From: CAYVMD01 sp964452465
Lineage (GTDB): Bacteria; Armatimonadota; JACIXR01
Assembly: GCA_964452465.1 (NCBI GenBank)
Contig: CAYVMD010000004.1
Span: forward strand, 19,026-83,025
Reading direction: 5' to 3'
DNA: 64,000 nt
Shown here: piece by piece, positions 43,240 to 51,332 of the stretch
Numbering within the stretch: position 1 is the first letter of the stretch
How the letters are laid out: each line of letters opens with the position of its first letter
The notes under the pieces: generated by a model
Told to the model about the DNA's origin: nothing
What the model saw: the letters and a program-made list of their open reading frames with translations, nothing else
The model's database searches: none
Translations under genes and position numbers: made by a program

Positions 43240-43845
43240 CTATCCCTCTGGGGCGACCTTTCCACTATCTTTATCCTTTCCCCTTTGAATATACAAATGC
43301 AAAATCTTCTTAAGAAGGGCGGGATTTTTATCGATCAATACCTCTATGAGCCTCGCCCACGCCACGGGGAGGAGTGGTTGTCTGTTGAGAAACCTATACC
43401 AAGTGCGGTAATTAATGCCCAACGCCTCCGCCACTCCAAGGGGATCGTCTTTGCCCAGGGTCTGTGCTAACTCTTTAAGCGCCTCTCGCCAGGGAGAATG
43501 CTCTATCCTTTCAAAGAGTCTCTTCTTCCAGGCAAGGAGTTTCTCCTGCAAGTTTTGGAGTCCTTTTGCCGCCTTTTCTTGCAGACATTGTTTAAAATCT
43601 CGATATAGTTTTTCGTCCTTCTTTTTCAAATCTTCCAACAACCGATCGAGTTTGTCTTGAGTCTTCGGTTGGGGGAGGAAAGTTTCGTGTCGCCTTAGGT
43701 AATGGAAGACATTGGGAGGGAGTTTATAGTGCAGAGTCATAGCATAGATGCTTCGAAAGCCAAGAGTTTTTCTTATTTTCTCGAAGAGGTCATCCATTAT
43801 TCCGTCTTCTCGAGCCATAAGCCTTTTCAGGCTTACATTTTCCAT
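43240..43845 (-). CDS. Unrecognised protein with two HTH-like repeats
   Basis: 201 residues, basic, no signal peptide. The N-terminal part (about 29-70: IYAMTLHYKLPPNVFHYLRRHETFLP) and the C-terminal part (about 137-175: GVAEALGINYRTWYRFLNRQPLLP) share an A-x3-L-x5-F/Y-x2-L-x-R-x3-LP pattern typical of small Cro/C1-type helix-turn-helix units, separated by a Lys/Glu-rich helical stretch. It looks like a two-headed DNA-binding protein. A GAAA-loop hairpin of 6 bp (43819-43834) lies directly before an in-frame ATG at 43818, a possible alternative start. TTGACA at 43938-43933 may be its -35. It flanks the distal end of the CRISPR array; a link is unproven. Confidence 0.65.
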   Translation of the reverse strand: MENVSLKRLMAREDGIMDDLFEKIRKTLGFRSIYAMTLHYKLPPNVFHYLRRHETFLPQPKTQDKLDRLLEDLKKKDEKLYRDFKQCLQEKAAKGLQNLQEKLLAWKKRLFERIEHSPWREALKELAQTLGKDDPLGVAEALGINYRTWYRFLNRQPLLPVAWARLIEVLIDKNPALLKKILHLYIQRGKDKDSGKVAPEG

Positions 43846-44174
43846 AATGGTAGCATACCCAAAAAGCCTTTGTAAACAGGTTCATCCTAAATCCTACACT
43901 TTCTTCTTTTTACATAGAAATCCCTCAAAACTTGTCAATACCTTTTTAAGATTCCGTTCCCTCGCGGCTTTTTGCCTTGCAACTCCTTTCGGGATTATAT
44001 CGTTATTAGGTGTTTCCTTGGAAACCTTACAAGAGCAATGCTTATTGGAATGTAGAGATGGTGAAGGAATTTAAGGGAGGCATCCGCCGTTCCCGCGAGG
44101 GTGAAGGTAAAGCATAGGGCATTAGCGATGGAAAGGAAGGCAAGGGCTTCCTATTATCGCGCGAGAGATTTAAT
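43846..44174. other. Gene-free interval beside the CRISPR array
   Basis: About 330 bases without a credible gene. It holds a perfect 14-base palindrome GTTTCCTTGGAAAC (44012-44025), a 9-base inverted pair CCCTCGCGG (43959-43967) / CCGCGAGGG (44093-44101), an 8-base direct repeat CCGTTCCC (43954, 44087), and the minus-strand TTGACA (43938-43933) for the adjacent gene. No tRNA or tracr-like element was seen. Confidence 0.5.
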
Positions 44175-44206
44175 TTCCGCCAAAAGTCTCTCGACTTTTG
44201 GCGGAA
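44175..44206 (-). terminator. Stable hairpin at the distal end of the CRISPR array
   Basis: A perfect 14-bp stem (44175-44188 with 44193-44206). Read on the minus strand, the loop is GAGA, a GNRA tetraloop, and the hairpin begins 4 bases after the last repeat. AT-rich ATTAAAT follows rather than a U-run. It probably forms the 3' end of the pre-crRNA. Confidence 0.65.
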
Positions 44207-44210
44207 TTTC

Positions 44211-45285
44211 GTTTCAATCCTTGTTTTTCTGGAACAAGCACTTCAACTGGTCAATGGGATTATCTATATTGTCAAGTTCCCTTGTTTCAATCCTTGTTTT
44301 TCTGGAACAACCACTTCAACTTGAGTGATATCGATTTGGTGTTTGTTTTATGTCCCGTTTCAATCCTTGTTTTTCTGGAACAACCACTTCAACACAGTGG
44401 GATTACGCATATTTACAATTTCCCTTTAAGGTTTCAATCCTTGTTTTTCTGGAACAAGCACTTCAACTAATGAAGTGTATCGATTGGCTTGAAGAAGTGG
44501 GGGGAAAGGTTTCAATCCTTGTTTTTCTGGAACAAGCACTTCAACTTAATATGTTGTGGAGAAAGCTGAGCGAGTATGCATTAGTTTCAATCCTTGTTTT
44601 TCTGGAACAAGCACTTCAACCACTGTTACTCCCCCAGTAGAGTTGGGGAATGATTAGTTTCAATCCTTGTTTTTCTGGAACAACCACTCCAACTTCCAAG
44701 GCGGGGTGGTATACGAGTATGAAGCAGAGTTTCAATCCTTGTTTTTCTGGAACAACCACTTCAACAGTTATAGCGATAGACATAGATCTTCCTTTTAAAG
44801 AGTTTCAATCCTTGTTTTTCTGGAACAACCTCTTCAACAAAGAAAGCATATCAAGAGGATCGTCTCCGTTGTGTTTCAATCCTTGTTTTTCTGGAACAAC
44901 CTCTTCAACTAAGAGAGCCCTTGAAATTAACCCCAATCATGAAAGGTTTCAATCCTTGTTTTTCTGGAACAACCACTTCAACCTGTTGAAAGGAGGTGAA
45001 GCTTTTAGCCTTTAAGCTTGTTTCAATCCTTGTTTTTCTGGAACAACCACTTCAACCCTACGAAGGGGATTTGGCTTAAAAATCTTTCTTTTGAGACGTT
45101 TCAATCCTTGTTTTTCTGGAACAACCACTTCAACTAAGAAGGCAAAATGCAATTGCGGTTGGGGAATGGAAGTGTTTCAATCCTTGTTTTTCTGGAACAA
45201 CCACTTCAACTTTTTCACTGTGGTGTGTTGGGATGAATTAGCTGAAGAGTTTCAATCCTTGTTTTTCTGGAACAACCACTTCAAC
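44211..45285 (-). CRISPR. CRISPR array, 15 repeats of 37 bp, 14 spacers
   Basis: Repeats start (plus coordinates) at 44211, 44284, 44357, 44431, 44509, 44584, 44657, 44729, 44802, 44873, 44946, 45020, 45098, 45174 and 45249. Spacers are 34-41 bases. On the minus strand each repeat ends in ATTGAAAC, the usual 5' handle of type I-B and type III crRNAs, so transcription runs from 45285 to 44211. Single-base variants cluster: AAGCAC in repeats 1, 4, 5 and 6 and AACCTC in 9 and 10 versus AACCAC elsewhere; repeat 7 has one further change. Degeneracy is greater at the low-coordinate end, as expected for the old, leader-distal end. No cas gene is within the window. Confidence 0.98.
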
Positions 45286-45372
45286 CCTTAATTCAATTAT
45301 AACCAGAGGAAATTCGATCGGCAACTTGTATCACTTGTCTCTTAAAAAATGCCTCACCCCTCAAAATGGAAA
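45286..45372 (-). promoter_or_regulatory. CRISPR leader with promoter
   Basis: The 87 bases between the hypD stop and the first repeat. Minus strand: TTGCCG (45324-45319), 17 bases, perfect TATAAT (45301-45296); transcription would start about 7 bases later, just before the first repeat. The segment is AT-rich and includes a TTTTTTAAGAG run. Very short for a leader. Confidence 0.7.
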
Positions 45373-46452
45373 TCAGCGATATTTGTAATAGGCGGAACAA
45401 GTGCCCTCGGAGGAAACCATGCAGGGTCCCACGGGATTGGCGGGTGTGCAAACTTTGCCATAAAGGGGACAATCCGTGGGCTCCTTCAACCCCCTTATCA
45501 CCTCCCCACAACAACAGAGGGGATTCTCCTCCGCAGGCTCCACCTCCAACCCCTCCAATAGATATCGAGCATCCCATTCCCCATACTCCTCCCTTATCTG
45601 AAGGGCGGTGAGGGGGAGAAAACCCAGCCCCCGCCAAACCGCATCCCCCAATTCGAACACCTTCCACATCGTCTCCAAAGCCCAAGGATTACCTTCCCAC
45701 CTCACCCCCCTCCTATATTGTATCTCCACCCGCGGAAGTTTCTCCTTTATCATCCCCAAAAGCATGTATATAGCCTCCAGGATGTCCAAGGGCTCAAAGC
45801 CGGTTATCACACAGGGGATCCCGTATTCCTCCACGATGAACCGATAGGGCTCTGCTCCGATCACCACCGAGACATGTCCCGGACAAATAAAGCCATCTAT
45901 GTTTATCTCCCCCGCCTCGAGGATAGCCCTCATGGCGGGAGGGATTAACTTATGCAGGCTTAAGACCTTGAAATTCTTTATGTTCTCCTCCTTTGCTCTT
46001 AGAATGGTCACCGCCACGCCGGGGGCAGTGGTCTCGAAGCCCACCGCCAGAAATATGACAAGTTTCCCCTCGTTATCCCTAGCTATCTTTAGGGCATCCA
46101 GGGGAGAATATACAACCCTTATATCGCATCCCTCCGCCCGCTTCCTTTCCAAACTACCACTCTTTGCCGGCACCTTTATCATGTCCCCAAAGGTGACGAA
46201 TATGCTGTTAGGAAGGGAAGCGAGGGCAAGGGCTTTCTCTATGTCCTGCTGGGAGGTGACGCACACGGGACAGCCGGGACCGGATATCACCTTTATCTCC
46301 CTGGGGAGCATCCTCCTGAGACCGAAGCGGGAGAAGGAAACGGTATGGGTCCCGCAAACCTCCATGAAATTCGCCCTCCGCCCCAACCTCCTTATCTCCT
46401 GGAGCATCCTCTCGGCGAGCGCCCTATCCCTGAACTCCTTAACGAACCTCAT
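45373..46452 (-). CDS. hypD: Hydrogenase maturation protein HypD
   Basis: 359 residues from ATG 46452, giving an MRFVKEFR start like the E. coli protein; a TTG at 46461 is less likely. Key motifs: EVCGTHT with the catalytic Cys, ISGPGCPVCVT, the thiol-redox site GFETTAPG, FICPGHVSVVIG, and a C-terminal [4Fe-4S] region rich in Cys (CCCGEV, CPLYGKVC, PCMVSSEGTC). HypD with HypC assembles the Fe(CN)2CO unit of [NiFe]-hydrogenase. Last gene of the hydrogenase operon; start overlaps the end of hypC. Confidence 0.97.
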   Translation of the reverse strand: MRFVKEFRDRALAERMLQEIRRLGRRANFMEVCGTHTVSFSRFGLRRMLPREIKVISGPGCPVCVTSQQDIEKALALASLPNSIFVTFGDMIKVPAKSGSLERKRAEGCDIRVVYSPLDALKIARDNEGKLVIFLAVGFETTAPGVAVTILRAKEENIKNFKVLSLHKLIPPAMRAILEAGEINIDGFICPGHVSVVIGAEPYRFIVEEYGIPCVITGFEPLDILEAIYMLLGMIKEKLPRVEIQYRRGVRWEGNPWALETMWKVFELGDAVWRGLGFLPLTALQIREEYGEWDARYLLEGLEVEPAEENPLCCCGEVIRGLKEPTDCPLYGKVCTPANPVGPCMVSSEGTCSAYYKYR

Positions 46453-46663
46453 CCTGGGCAAGGCTACGCCAGAAATCCAGCATTGCCTCTACCTCTTCCT
46501 CGTCTATCTTGGAGATGGCGAAGCCGGCATGGATTATCACATAATCCCCTTCCTTGAGGTCGGGGAGCAGTTCCACCGATATCTCCCTCTTTATCCCCCC
46601 TACATCTACTATCGCCTCCCTTCCCCTCAACTTCTCTATCCTACCGGGCACTCCCAAGCACAT
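46439..46663 (-). CDS. hypC: Hydrogenase maturation chaperone HypC
   Basis: 74 residues with the invariant N-terminus MCLGVPG (Cys2 is the iron-carrier residue), OB-fold segments VDVGGIKREISVELLPD and GDYVIIHAGFAISKID. Carries the Fe(CN)2CO moiety between HypD and the large-subunit precursor. GGAGGGATAGAG lies directly before the ATG, overlapping the hypF stop. Confidence 0.97.
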   Translation of the reverse strand: MCLGVPGRIEKLRGREAIVDVGGIKREISVELLPDLKEGDYVIIHAGFAISKIDEEEVEAMLDFWRSLAQDEVR

Positions 46664-46665
46664 CT

Positions 46666-48954
46666 CTATCCCTCCAATCTGCTTCTCGCTATCACTGCTT
46701 GCCCCAAAGCTATCCCCCCATCGTTGGGAGGAACCTTCCCATGGATCAGGACGGAGAAGCCCTCCCCCTCCAACCTCTCCCAGAGCATCTTAAGGAGAAG
46801 GGCGTTCTGGAAGACGCCCCCGCTCAGGGCAACGAGCCTCACCCCCGTCCTTTTCCTTAAGATGCACAATGCGGAAGCGAGCATCTCCACTATGCTCCTG
46901 TGGAACTTGGAGGCTATCTCCTCCTTCCTCCTCCCCTCCAGGAGGTCATCCACTATCCCCCTTATCAGGGGGAGGACATCCATGATCAAGGGCTCCTCCC
47001 CCTCCAGTTGGAAGGGATAGTGCTCCTCGCATTCCTGGGAGATGTTCTCCAACTCCACCGCTGGCTGTCCCTCGTAGGTTGCCTCAAACCTCACCCCTAA
47101 GAGGGCGGATACTGCATCGAATAGCCTCCCCATGCTGGAGGCAAGGGGGGAGTTTATCCCCTTCTCCATCATCCTCCTCAGGACCTTCACCTTCTCCTCT
47201 CCCCATCGCCTCAGAAAGGCGGGGAGCTCCAGTCCCTCCCTCTCCAACAAATCCTCCCTTTCCGCCAGGCTGAGGTAGGCGAGGGCTATCCTCCAGGGCT
47301 GTTTGATGGCCATCTCCCCACCGATGAGGGGGATGTATCTGAGATGGGCTAAGCGAGTGAAGCCCTGGTAAGTGGTGAGGAGTATCTCCCCGCCCCAGAT
47401 CTTCCCATCCAATCCGTAGCCGGTTCCGTCCAGGGCGACGCCGAGCACCACTTCCTCCCTCGGCAGATCGTTCTCCACCATACAGGAGGCGATGTGGGCG
47501 TGATGATGCTGGACGCCTATGGAAGGAAGCCCCAGGGAGAGGGCGAAGCGGGTGGAATGGTAAGTGGGGTGGAGGTCGTAGGCTACGAGTTTGGGCTTTA
47601 TATTGAGAAGGCGGGAGAGATGCTTTAGCACCTTCTTGTAGAAGGAAAAGGTGGTCGCGTTCTCTAAATCTCCAATGTGCTGGCTTAGAAATGCCCAATT
47701 TCCCTTGCATAGGGCGAAGACATTCTTCAGGTCCGCTCCGCAGGCGAGGAGGTCCTCCCCGCCATAGGGAAGCCTGAGGGGAAGGGGGACATATCCCCTC
47801 GCCCTCCTTATCATAACCATCCTACCCCTCACCACTCTCGCAACGCTATCGTCGCACCTCGCCACTATATCCCGATTGTGGAGGAGAAAGGCGTCGGCGA
47901 TCCCCCTGAGGTTCTCCTTCGCCTCCCTGTGGGAGGCGGAGAGGGGCTCATCGGTGCGGTTTCCGCTGGTCATGACCAAGGGGGCATCGCACTCCCTCAT
48001 GAGGAGATGATGGAGGGGGGTATAGGGGAGGAAGATGCCGAGGTATTTGTTATTGGGGGCAACGGAGGGAGCAAGGGGGAGATCCCCCTTCTTCGGCAGA
48101 AGGAGGATGGGAGCTTGGGGGGAGGAGAGGAGCTCTTCCTCCCTGGGGGAGAGCTCCGCCAGGCAGTGAGCCATCTCCAAGTCCCTCACCATGATGGCGA
48201 AGGGCTTGAAGGGACGCCTCTTCCTTTCCCTCAGTTTCCTCACCGCTTCCTCATCCAGGGCGTTGCAGGCGAGGTGGAAGCCTCCCAAGCCCTTTATCGC
48301 CAGGATCTTCCCCTCCAGGAGGAGGTTCACCGCTTCCTTCAGGGCGTCCCCATATATCCTCCTTCCCTCCACCTCCAGCCATATGTGGGGACCACAGGCA
48401 GGGCAAGCGATGGGTTGAGCGTGATACCTCCTATCCCTTATGTCGTCGTATTCCCGCTGGCAATCGGGGCACATCTTGAACTTCCTCATGCTCGTCCTCT
48501 CCCTATCATAGGGGAGGGCACGGATGATGCTGAAGCGGGGTCCGCAGTTAGTGCAATTGGTGAAGGGGTAGAAGTAGCGCCTCTCTCCCGGGGTGAGGGT
48601 TTCCTGGAGGCATTCCCGGCAGGTCGCTATATCGGGGAGGGGGAAGAGGAGCCCCGTCCTGCCCTCCTCGCTTCTTTGGATTTGGAACCCCTCGTAGCCC
48701 AAGGGGGGAAGGCGGAGGACCTCCACCTTCTCCAGTAGCGCGAAGGGCGGTGGTGATGAGAGGAGGCGAATGATGAACTCCTCCACCTTTTCCTCCTCCC
48801 CCTCTATCTCTATGATCAGTCCTTCCACGCTATTGCGAACGCTTCCCGCTACCTTGAGGGAGGAGGCGAGGCGGTGGACGAAGGGGCGGAAACCCATCCC
48901 TTGCACCGCTCCCTGAAGGAGGATGATCGCCCTCTGCTTTTTGAGCAGTTTCAT
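46666..48954 (-). CDS. hypF: Carbamoyltransferase HypF
   Basis: 762 residues with the full HypF architecture: acylphosphatase domain (8-95, QGAVQGMGFRPFVHRLA), two zinc fingers (CRECLQETL...CTNCG about 110-140; CPDCQREYDD...CPACG about 160-190), YrdC-like domain (about 205-390) and a Kae1/TobZ-like C-terminal domain with the metal motif QHHHAHIAS near residue 485 and LSGGVFQN near 725. Makes the thiocarboxamide on HypE that becomes the cyanide ligand. HypE itself is not in this operon. Lies 7 bases after hypA. Confidence 0.97.
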   Translation of the reverse strand: MKLLKKQRAIILLQGAVQGMGFRPFVHRLASSLKVAGSVRNSVEGLIIEIEGEEEKVEEFIIRLLSSPPPFALLEKVEVLRLPPLGYEGFQIQRSEEGRTGLLFPLPDIATCRECLQETLTPGERRYFYPFTNCTNCGPRFSIIRALPYDRERTSMRKFKMCPDCQREYDDIRDRRYHAQPIACPACGPHIWLEVEGRRIYGDALKEAVNLLLEGKILAIKGLGGFHLACNALDEEAVRKLRERKRRPFKPFAIMVRDLEMAHCLAELSPREEELLSSPQAPILLLPKKGDLPLAPSVAPNNKYLGIFLPYTPLHHLLMRECDAPLVMTSGNRTDEPLSASHREAKENLRGIADAFLLHNRDIVARCDDSVARVVRGRMVMIRRARGYVPLPLRLPYGGEDLLACGADLKNVFALCKGNWAFLSQHIGDLENATTFSFYKKVLKHLSRLLNIKPKLVAYDLHPTYHSTRFALSLGLPSIGVQHHHAHIASCMVENDLPREEVVLGVALDGTGYGLDGKIWGGEILLTTYQGFTRLAHLRYIPLIGGEMAIKQPWRIALAYLSLAEREDLLEREGLELPAFLRRWGEEKVKVLRRMMEKGINSPLASSMGRLFDAVSALLGVRFEATYEGQPAVELENISQECEEHYPFQLEGEEPLIMDVLPLIRGIVDDLLEGRRKEEIASKFHRSIVEMLASALCILRKRTGVRLVALSGGVFQNALLLKMLWERLEGEGFSVLIHGKVPPNDGGIALGQAVIARSRLEG

Positions 48955-48961
48955 TAACTAC

Positions 48962-49297
48962 TTATTTTATCTCCACTATCTGCCAATCGTCTATAAGGCT
49001 TAATTCTATATCCTGGCTTCCGCAATTTGGGCAGGCATCGCTGGGAGAGGAAATGGTGAATTCCGATCCACAGGCGGAGCAAGTTGCCTTCAAACCCGCC
49101 TGCTTGAAGGAGAAGATGGTGTCCTTAAAGGGAGTGTTGTCCTTCATTTCCTCTATGATCTCCGCCAACTCCTCCTCATCCACCCCCGCTGCGGGGTTTA
49201 TCGCCACTATAACCTCCTTCAGTTCCCCTAAATTCTTTTCCTCCTTCTGTCTCATAACCGCGTTCAGAATGCTTTGAGCTCTTGCGGTTTCGTGCAT
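48962..49297 (-). CDS. hypA: Hydrogenase nickel insertion protein HypA
   Basis: 111 residues. Nickel-binding N-terminus Met-His-Glu, and a zinc domain with two CxxC motifs (CSACG about residue 73, CPNCG about 89). Together with HypB it delivers nickel to the large subunit; HypB is not encoded in the window. Its ATG directly follows the stop of the hydrogenase small subunit with no gap. Confidence 0.95.
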   Translation of the reverse strand: MHETARAQSILNAVMRQKEEKNLGELKEVIVAINPAAGVDEEELAEIIEEMKDNTPFKDTIFSFKQAGLKATCSACGSEFTISSPSDACPNCGSQDIELSLIDDWQIVEIK

Positions 49298-49813
49298 CTA
49301 AAGCCCAGCCTCCTTTCTTAACATCTCCAATACCTCCTCGGGAGGGATCTGTTCCTCCCTCTCGTAGGAGACCTTCTTGGGGACAAGCCCGAGGGCGAGC
49401 GCCACTCCGTAGATGATCGCCTCGGGGCGAGGAGGACAGCCGGGGATGAAGAGGTCAACCGGGATTATCTTATCCACTCCCCCCTCCACATTATAGGTAT
49501 CGAACCAGATGCTCCCTCCCACGGCGCAGGAGCCTATGGCCAAAACAACCTTGGGATTGGGGGTCGCCTCGTATAGCCTTTTCAGGGGCTCCACCATGGG
49601 GTGGGTAACGGGGCCAGCTACGACCAGGACATCCGCGTGGCGGGGTGAACCGACCAGTTTGATGCCGAAACGCTCCACATCGAAATAGGGAGTTAAGACA
49701 TCCAATATCTCTATATCGCAGGCGTTACAGCCTCCGGTGTTCGTGTGGAAAACCCAGAGGGATTTCCCGAACGCCTTGCTCGAATATCTTCTTAATATTC
49801 CTTCCCTAAACAT
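49298..49813 (-). CDS. Group 4 [NiFe]-hydrogenase small subunit (HyfI/HycG/NuoB-like)
   Basis: 171 residues. Ligands for the proximal [4Fe-4S] cluster, as in NuoB and HycG, are seen: TGGCNACDIE (Cys29, Cys32), SCAVGG (Cys95) and PGCPPRPE (Cys125). It lacks the longer multi-cluster C-terminus of group 1 enzymes, which places it in group 4/complex I type. Passes electrons to the NiFe site in the large subunit. 23 bases downstream of the HyfF-like gene. Confidence 0.95.
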   Translation of the reverse strand: MFREGILRRYSSKAFGKSLWVFHTNTGGCNACDIEILDVLTPYFDVERFGIKLVGSPRHADVLVVAGPVTHPMVEPLKRLYEATPNPKVVLAIGSCAVGGSIWFDTYNVEGGVDKIIPVDLFIPGCPPRPEAIIYGVALALGLVPKKVSYEREEQIPPEEVLEMLRKEAGL

Positions 49814-49836
49814 TTACTATCACCTTCTTAGTATCA

Positions 49837-51324
49837 TCACTTAAAGGGAGCTAATTCGGATGCCAATGCCAAGATAGGATGCACGCATTGGGGATACACG
49901 CCGAGGAGGACGACGATGATGGTCAGGATGACTATGGGAAGGAGAATGCTGAAAGGAGCTTCCCTTCCCTGTTCAATTCTCTCGTTTTTCGGCTCTCCCC
50001 AGAAGACGCCATAGGCGGTGCGGATGAAGTAAGTAAGGGTGAGGAGGCTGACGAAGAGGGTGAAAAGGACGACCCACCATAACCCCGCCTCCCCTGCAGA
50101 GAGGAGGAGGGTCAACTTGCTCCAAAATCCTCCCAGGGGAGGGATTCCGCTCAGGGAGAAGGCGGAGATGAAGAAGCAGGTCATGGTAATGGGCATCCTG
50201 CGCCCCACTCCGGACAATTCGTCCAGATTGCGCAGGGCAAGGGAGTAGATCACCGAGCCGGCGCACATGAAGAGTAGGGCTTTCCCTATAATGTGGTTTA
50301 GGGTGTGATAGAAGGCACCATAATAGCCCAGGGGGGTGCCCACCCCCAAGCCCATGGCGATGTATCCTATCTGGCTGACGCTTGAATAGGCGAGCAATCT
50401 CTTCAACTCATCCTGCACGAGCGCAAGGGAGGCACCGAGGAGCATGCTGAAGATGGCGAGGACGAGGAGAATGGTGGAAACGATAGGATAGGAAGGAAGG
50501 AAAAGCCCCAAGGTCCTGAGGAGGGCGTATAGCCCTATCTTCATCATAACCCCCGAAAGGAGAGCGCTTATGGGAGTGGGGGCTTCGGCGTGAGCATCGG
50601 GGAGCCAGGCATGGAAGGGAGCCAATCCTCCCTTTGTGCCGAAACCCACCGTGAAGAGGACAGCGGATAAGAGGATTATATTGGCGGGGATATTGGGGAT
50701 CGCCTTCTTGATATCGGTGAGGAGGAGGGGGGAAGCGACCCAAGGGGTGGCGGAGGCGTATATCAAGACGCAGGCGAAGAGGGAGAAGGTTATGCCCACG
50801 GTTAATAGGAGGAGGTATTTATAACCCGCCTCCAAAGCTCTCCTATCCCAATAGAAAGCCACGAGTAGCCCCGAGGCGATCGTTGTAGCCTCCACCGCTA
50901 CCCAAAGGAGAATTATGTTATTGGTGGTTACGCTCCAAAGCATGGTGGAGAGGAAGAAGAGATAAAGGCAGTAGAAGATACCCAGCCTTCTCTCCGCCAC
51001 CTCTAACCCCACCCTGGCGAGAAGGGGAGCTTGCCTCATATATCGGAGCCCATATATCGCTCCCCAAAAGCCCAGAAGGCTTATCCCTCCCATGAAGATA
51101 CCGCTTAAGGCATCCGCCCGCAGCTCTCCTCCCAATTCCATTATCTCCCCCTCCCATATTATCCTGCAGAGGACCATGACCGATAGGGCGAGGGGGAGGA
51201 ATGAACCGATGATAGCTAGGGGCTCCTTAGCCTCCTTCGATCGGCGAAGGAGCAACACAGCGAGGGAGAAGGGAAGAGGAGAGATCGTTAGAATCAGCAG
51301 TATATTTCTGTCAAGCCAGGTCAT
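49837..51324 (-). CDS. Antiporter-like membrane subunit, HyfF/NuoN-like
   Basis: 495 residues with about 14 hydrophobic helices. The core ion-channel motif FGTKGGLAPFHAWLPDAHAEAPTPISALLSG near residue 220 and LLAYSSVSQIGYIAMGLGVG near 310 are characteristic of HyfF/MrpD/NuoN-type subunits. Predicted to move H+ or Na+ as electrons flow to hydrogenase. GAGGTGAAAG precedes the ATG. Third antiporter-like subunit of the operon. Confidence 0.93.
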   Translation of the reverse strand: MTWLDRNILLILTISPLPFSLAVLLLRRSKEAKEPLAIIGSFLPLALSVMVLCRIIWEGEIMELGGELRADALSGIFMGGISLLGFWGAIYGLRYMRQAPLLARVGLEVAERRLGIFYCLYLFFLSTMLWSVTTNNIILLWVAVEATTIASGLLVAFYWDRRALEAGYKYLLLLTVGITFSLFACVLIYASATPWVASPLLLTDIKKAIPNIPANIILLSAVLFTVGFGTKGGLAPFHAWLPDAHAEAPTPISALLSGVMMKIGLYALLRTLGLFLPSYPIVSTILLVLAIFSMLLGASLALVQDELKRLLAYSSVSQIGYIAMGLGVGTPLGYYGAFYHTLNHIIGKALLFMCAGSVIYSLALRNLDELSGVGRRMPITMTCFFISAFSLSGIPPLGGFWSKLTLLLSAGEAGLWWVVLFTLFVSLLTLTYFIRTAYGVFWGEPKNERIEQGREAPFSILLPIVILTIIVVLLGVYPQCVHPILALASELAPFK

Positions 51325-51332
51325 CTTTCACC

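Noticed and set aside
43846..44174. tracrRNA or tRNA beside the array.
   Set aside because: No anti-repeat to the CRISPR repeat and no cloverleaf; repeat type fits type I/III systems that need no tracrRNA.
44198..45291. Several open frames across the CRISPR array with repeated FQSLFFWN-type peptides.
   Set aside because: They are produced by translation of the 37-bp repeats; no start sites or protein logic.
47878..48738. 286-codon plus-strand frame.
   Set aside because: Fully antisense to hypF, whose domains are unmistakable; the biased composition of the coding strand keeps the opposite frame open.
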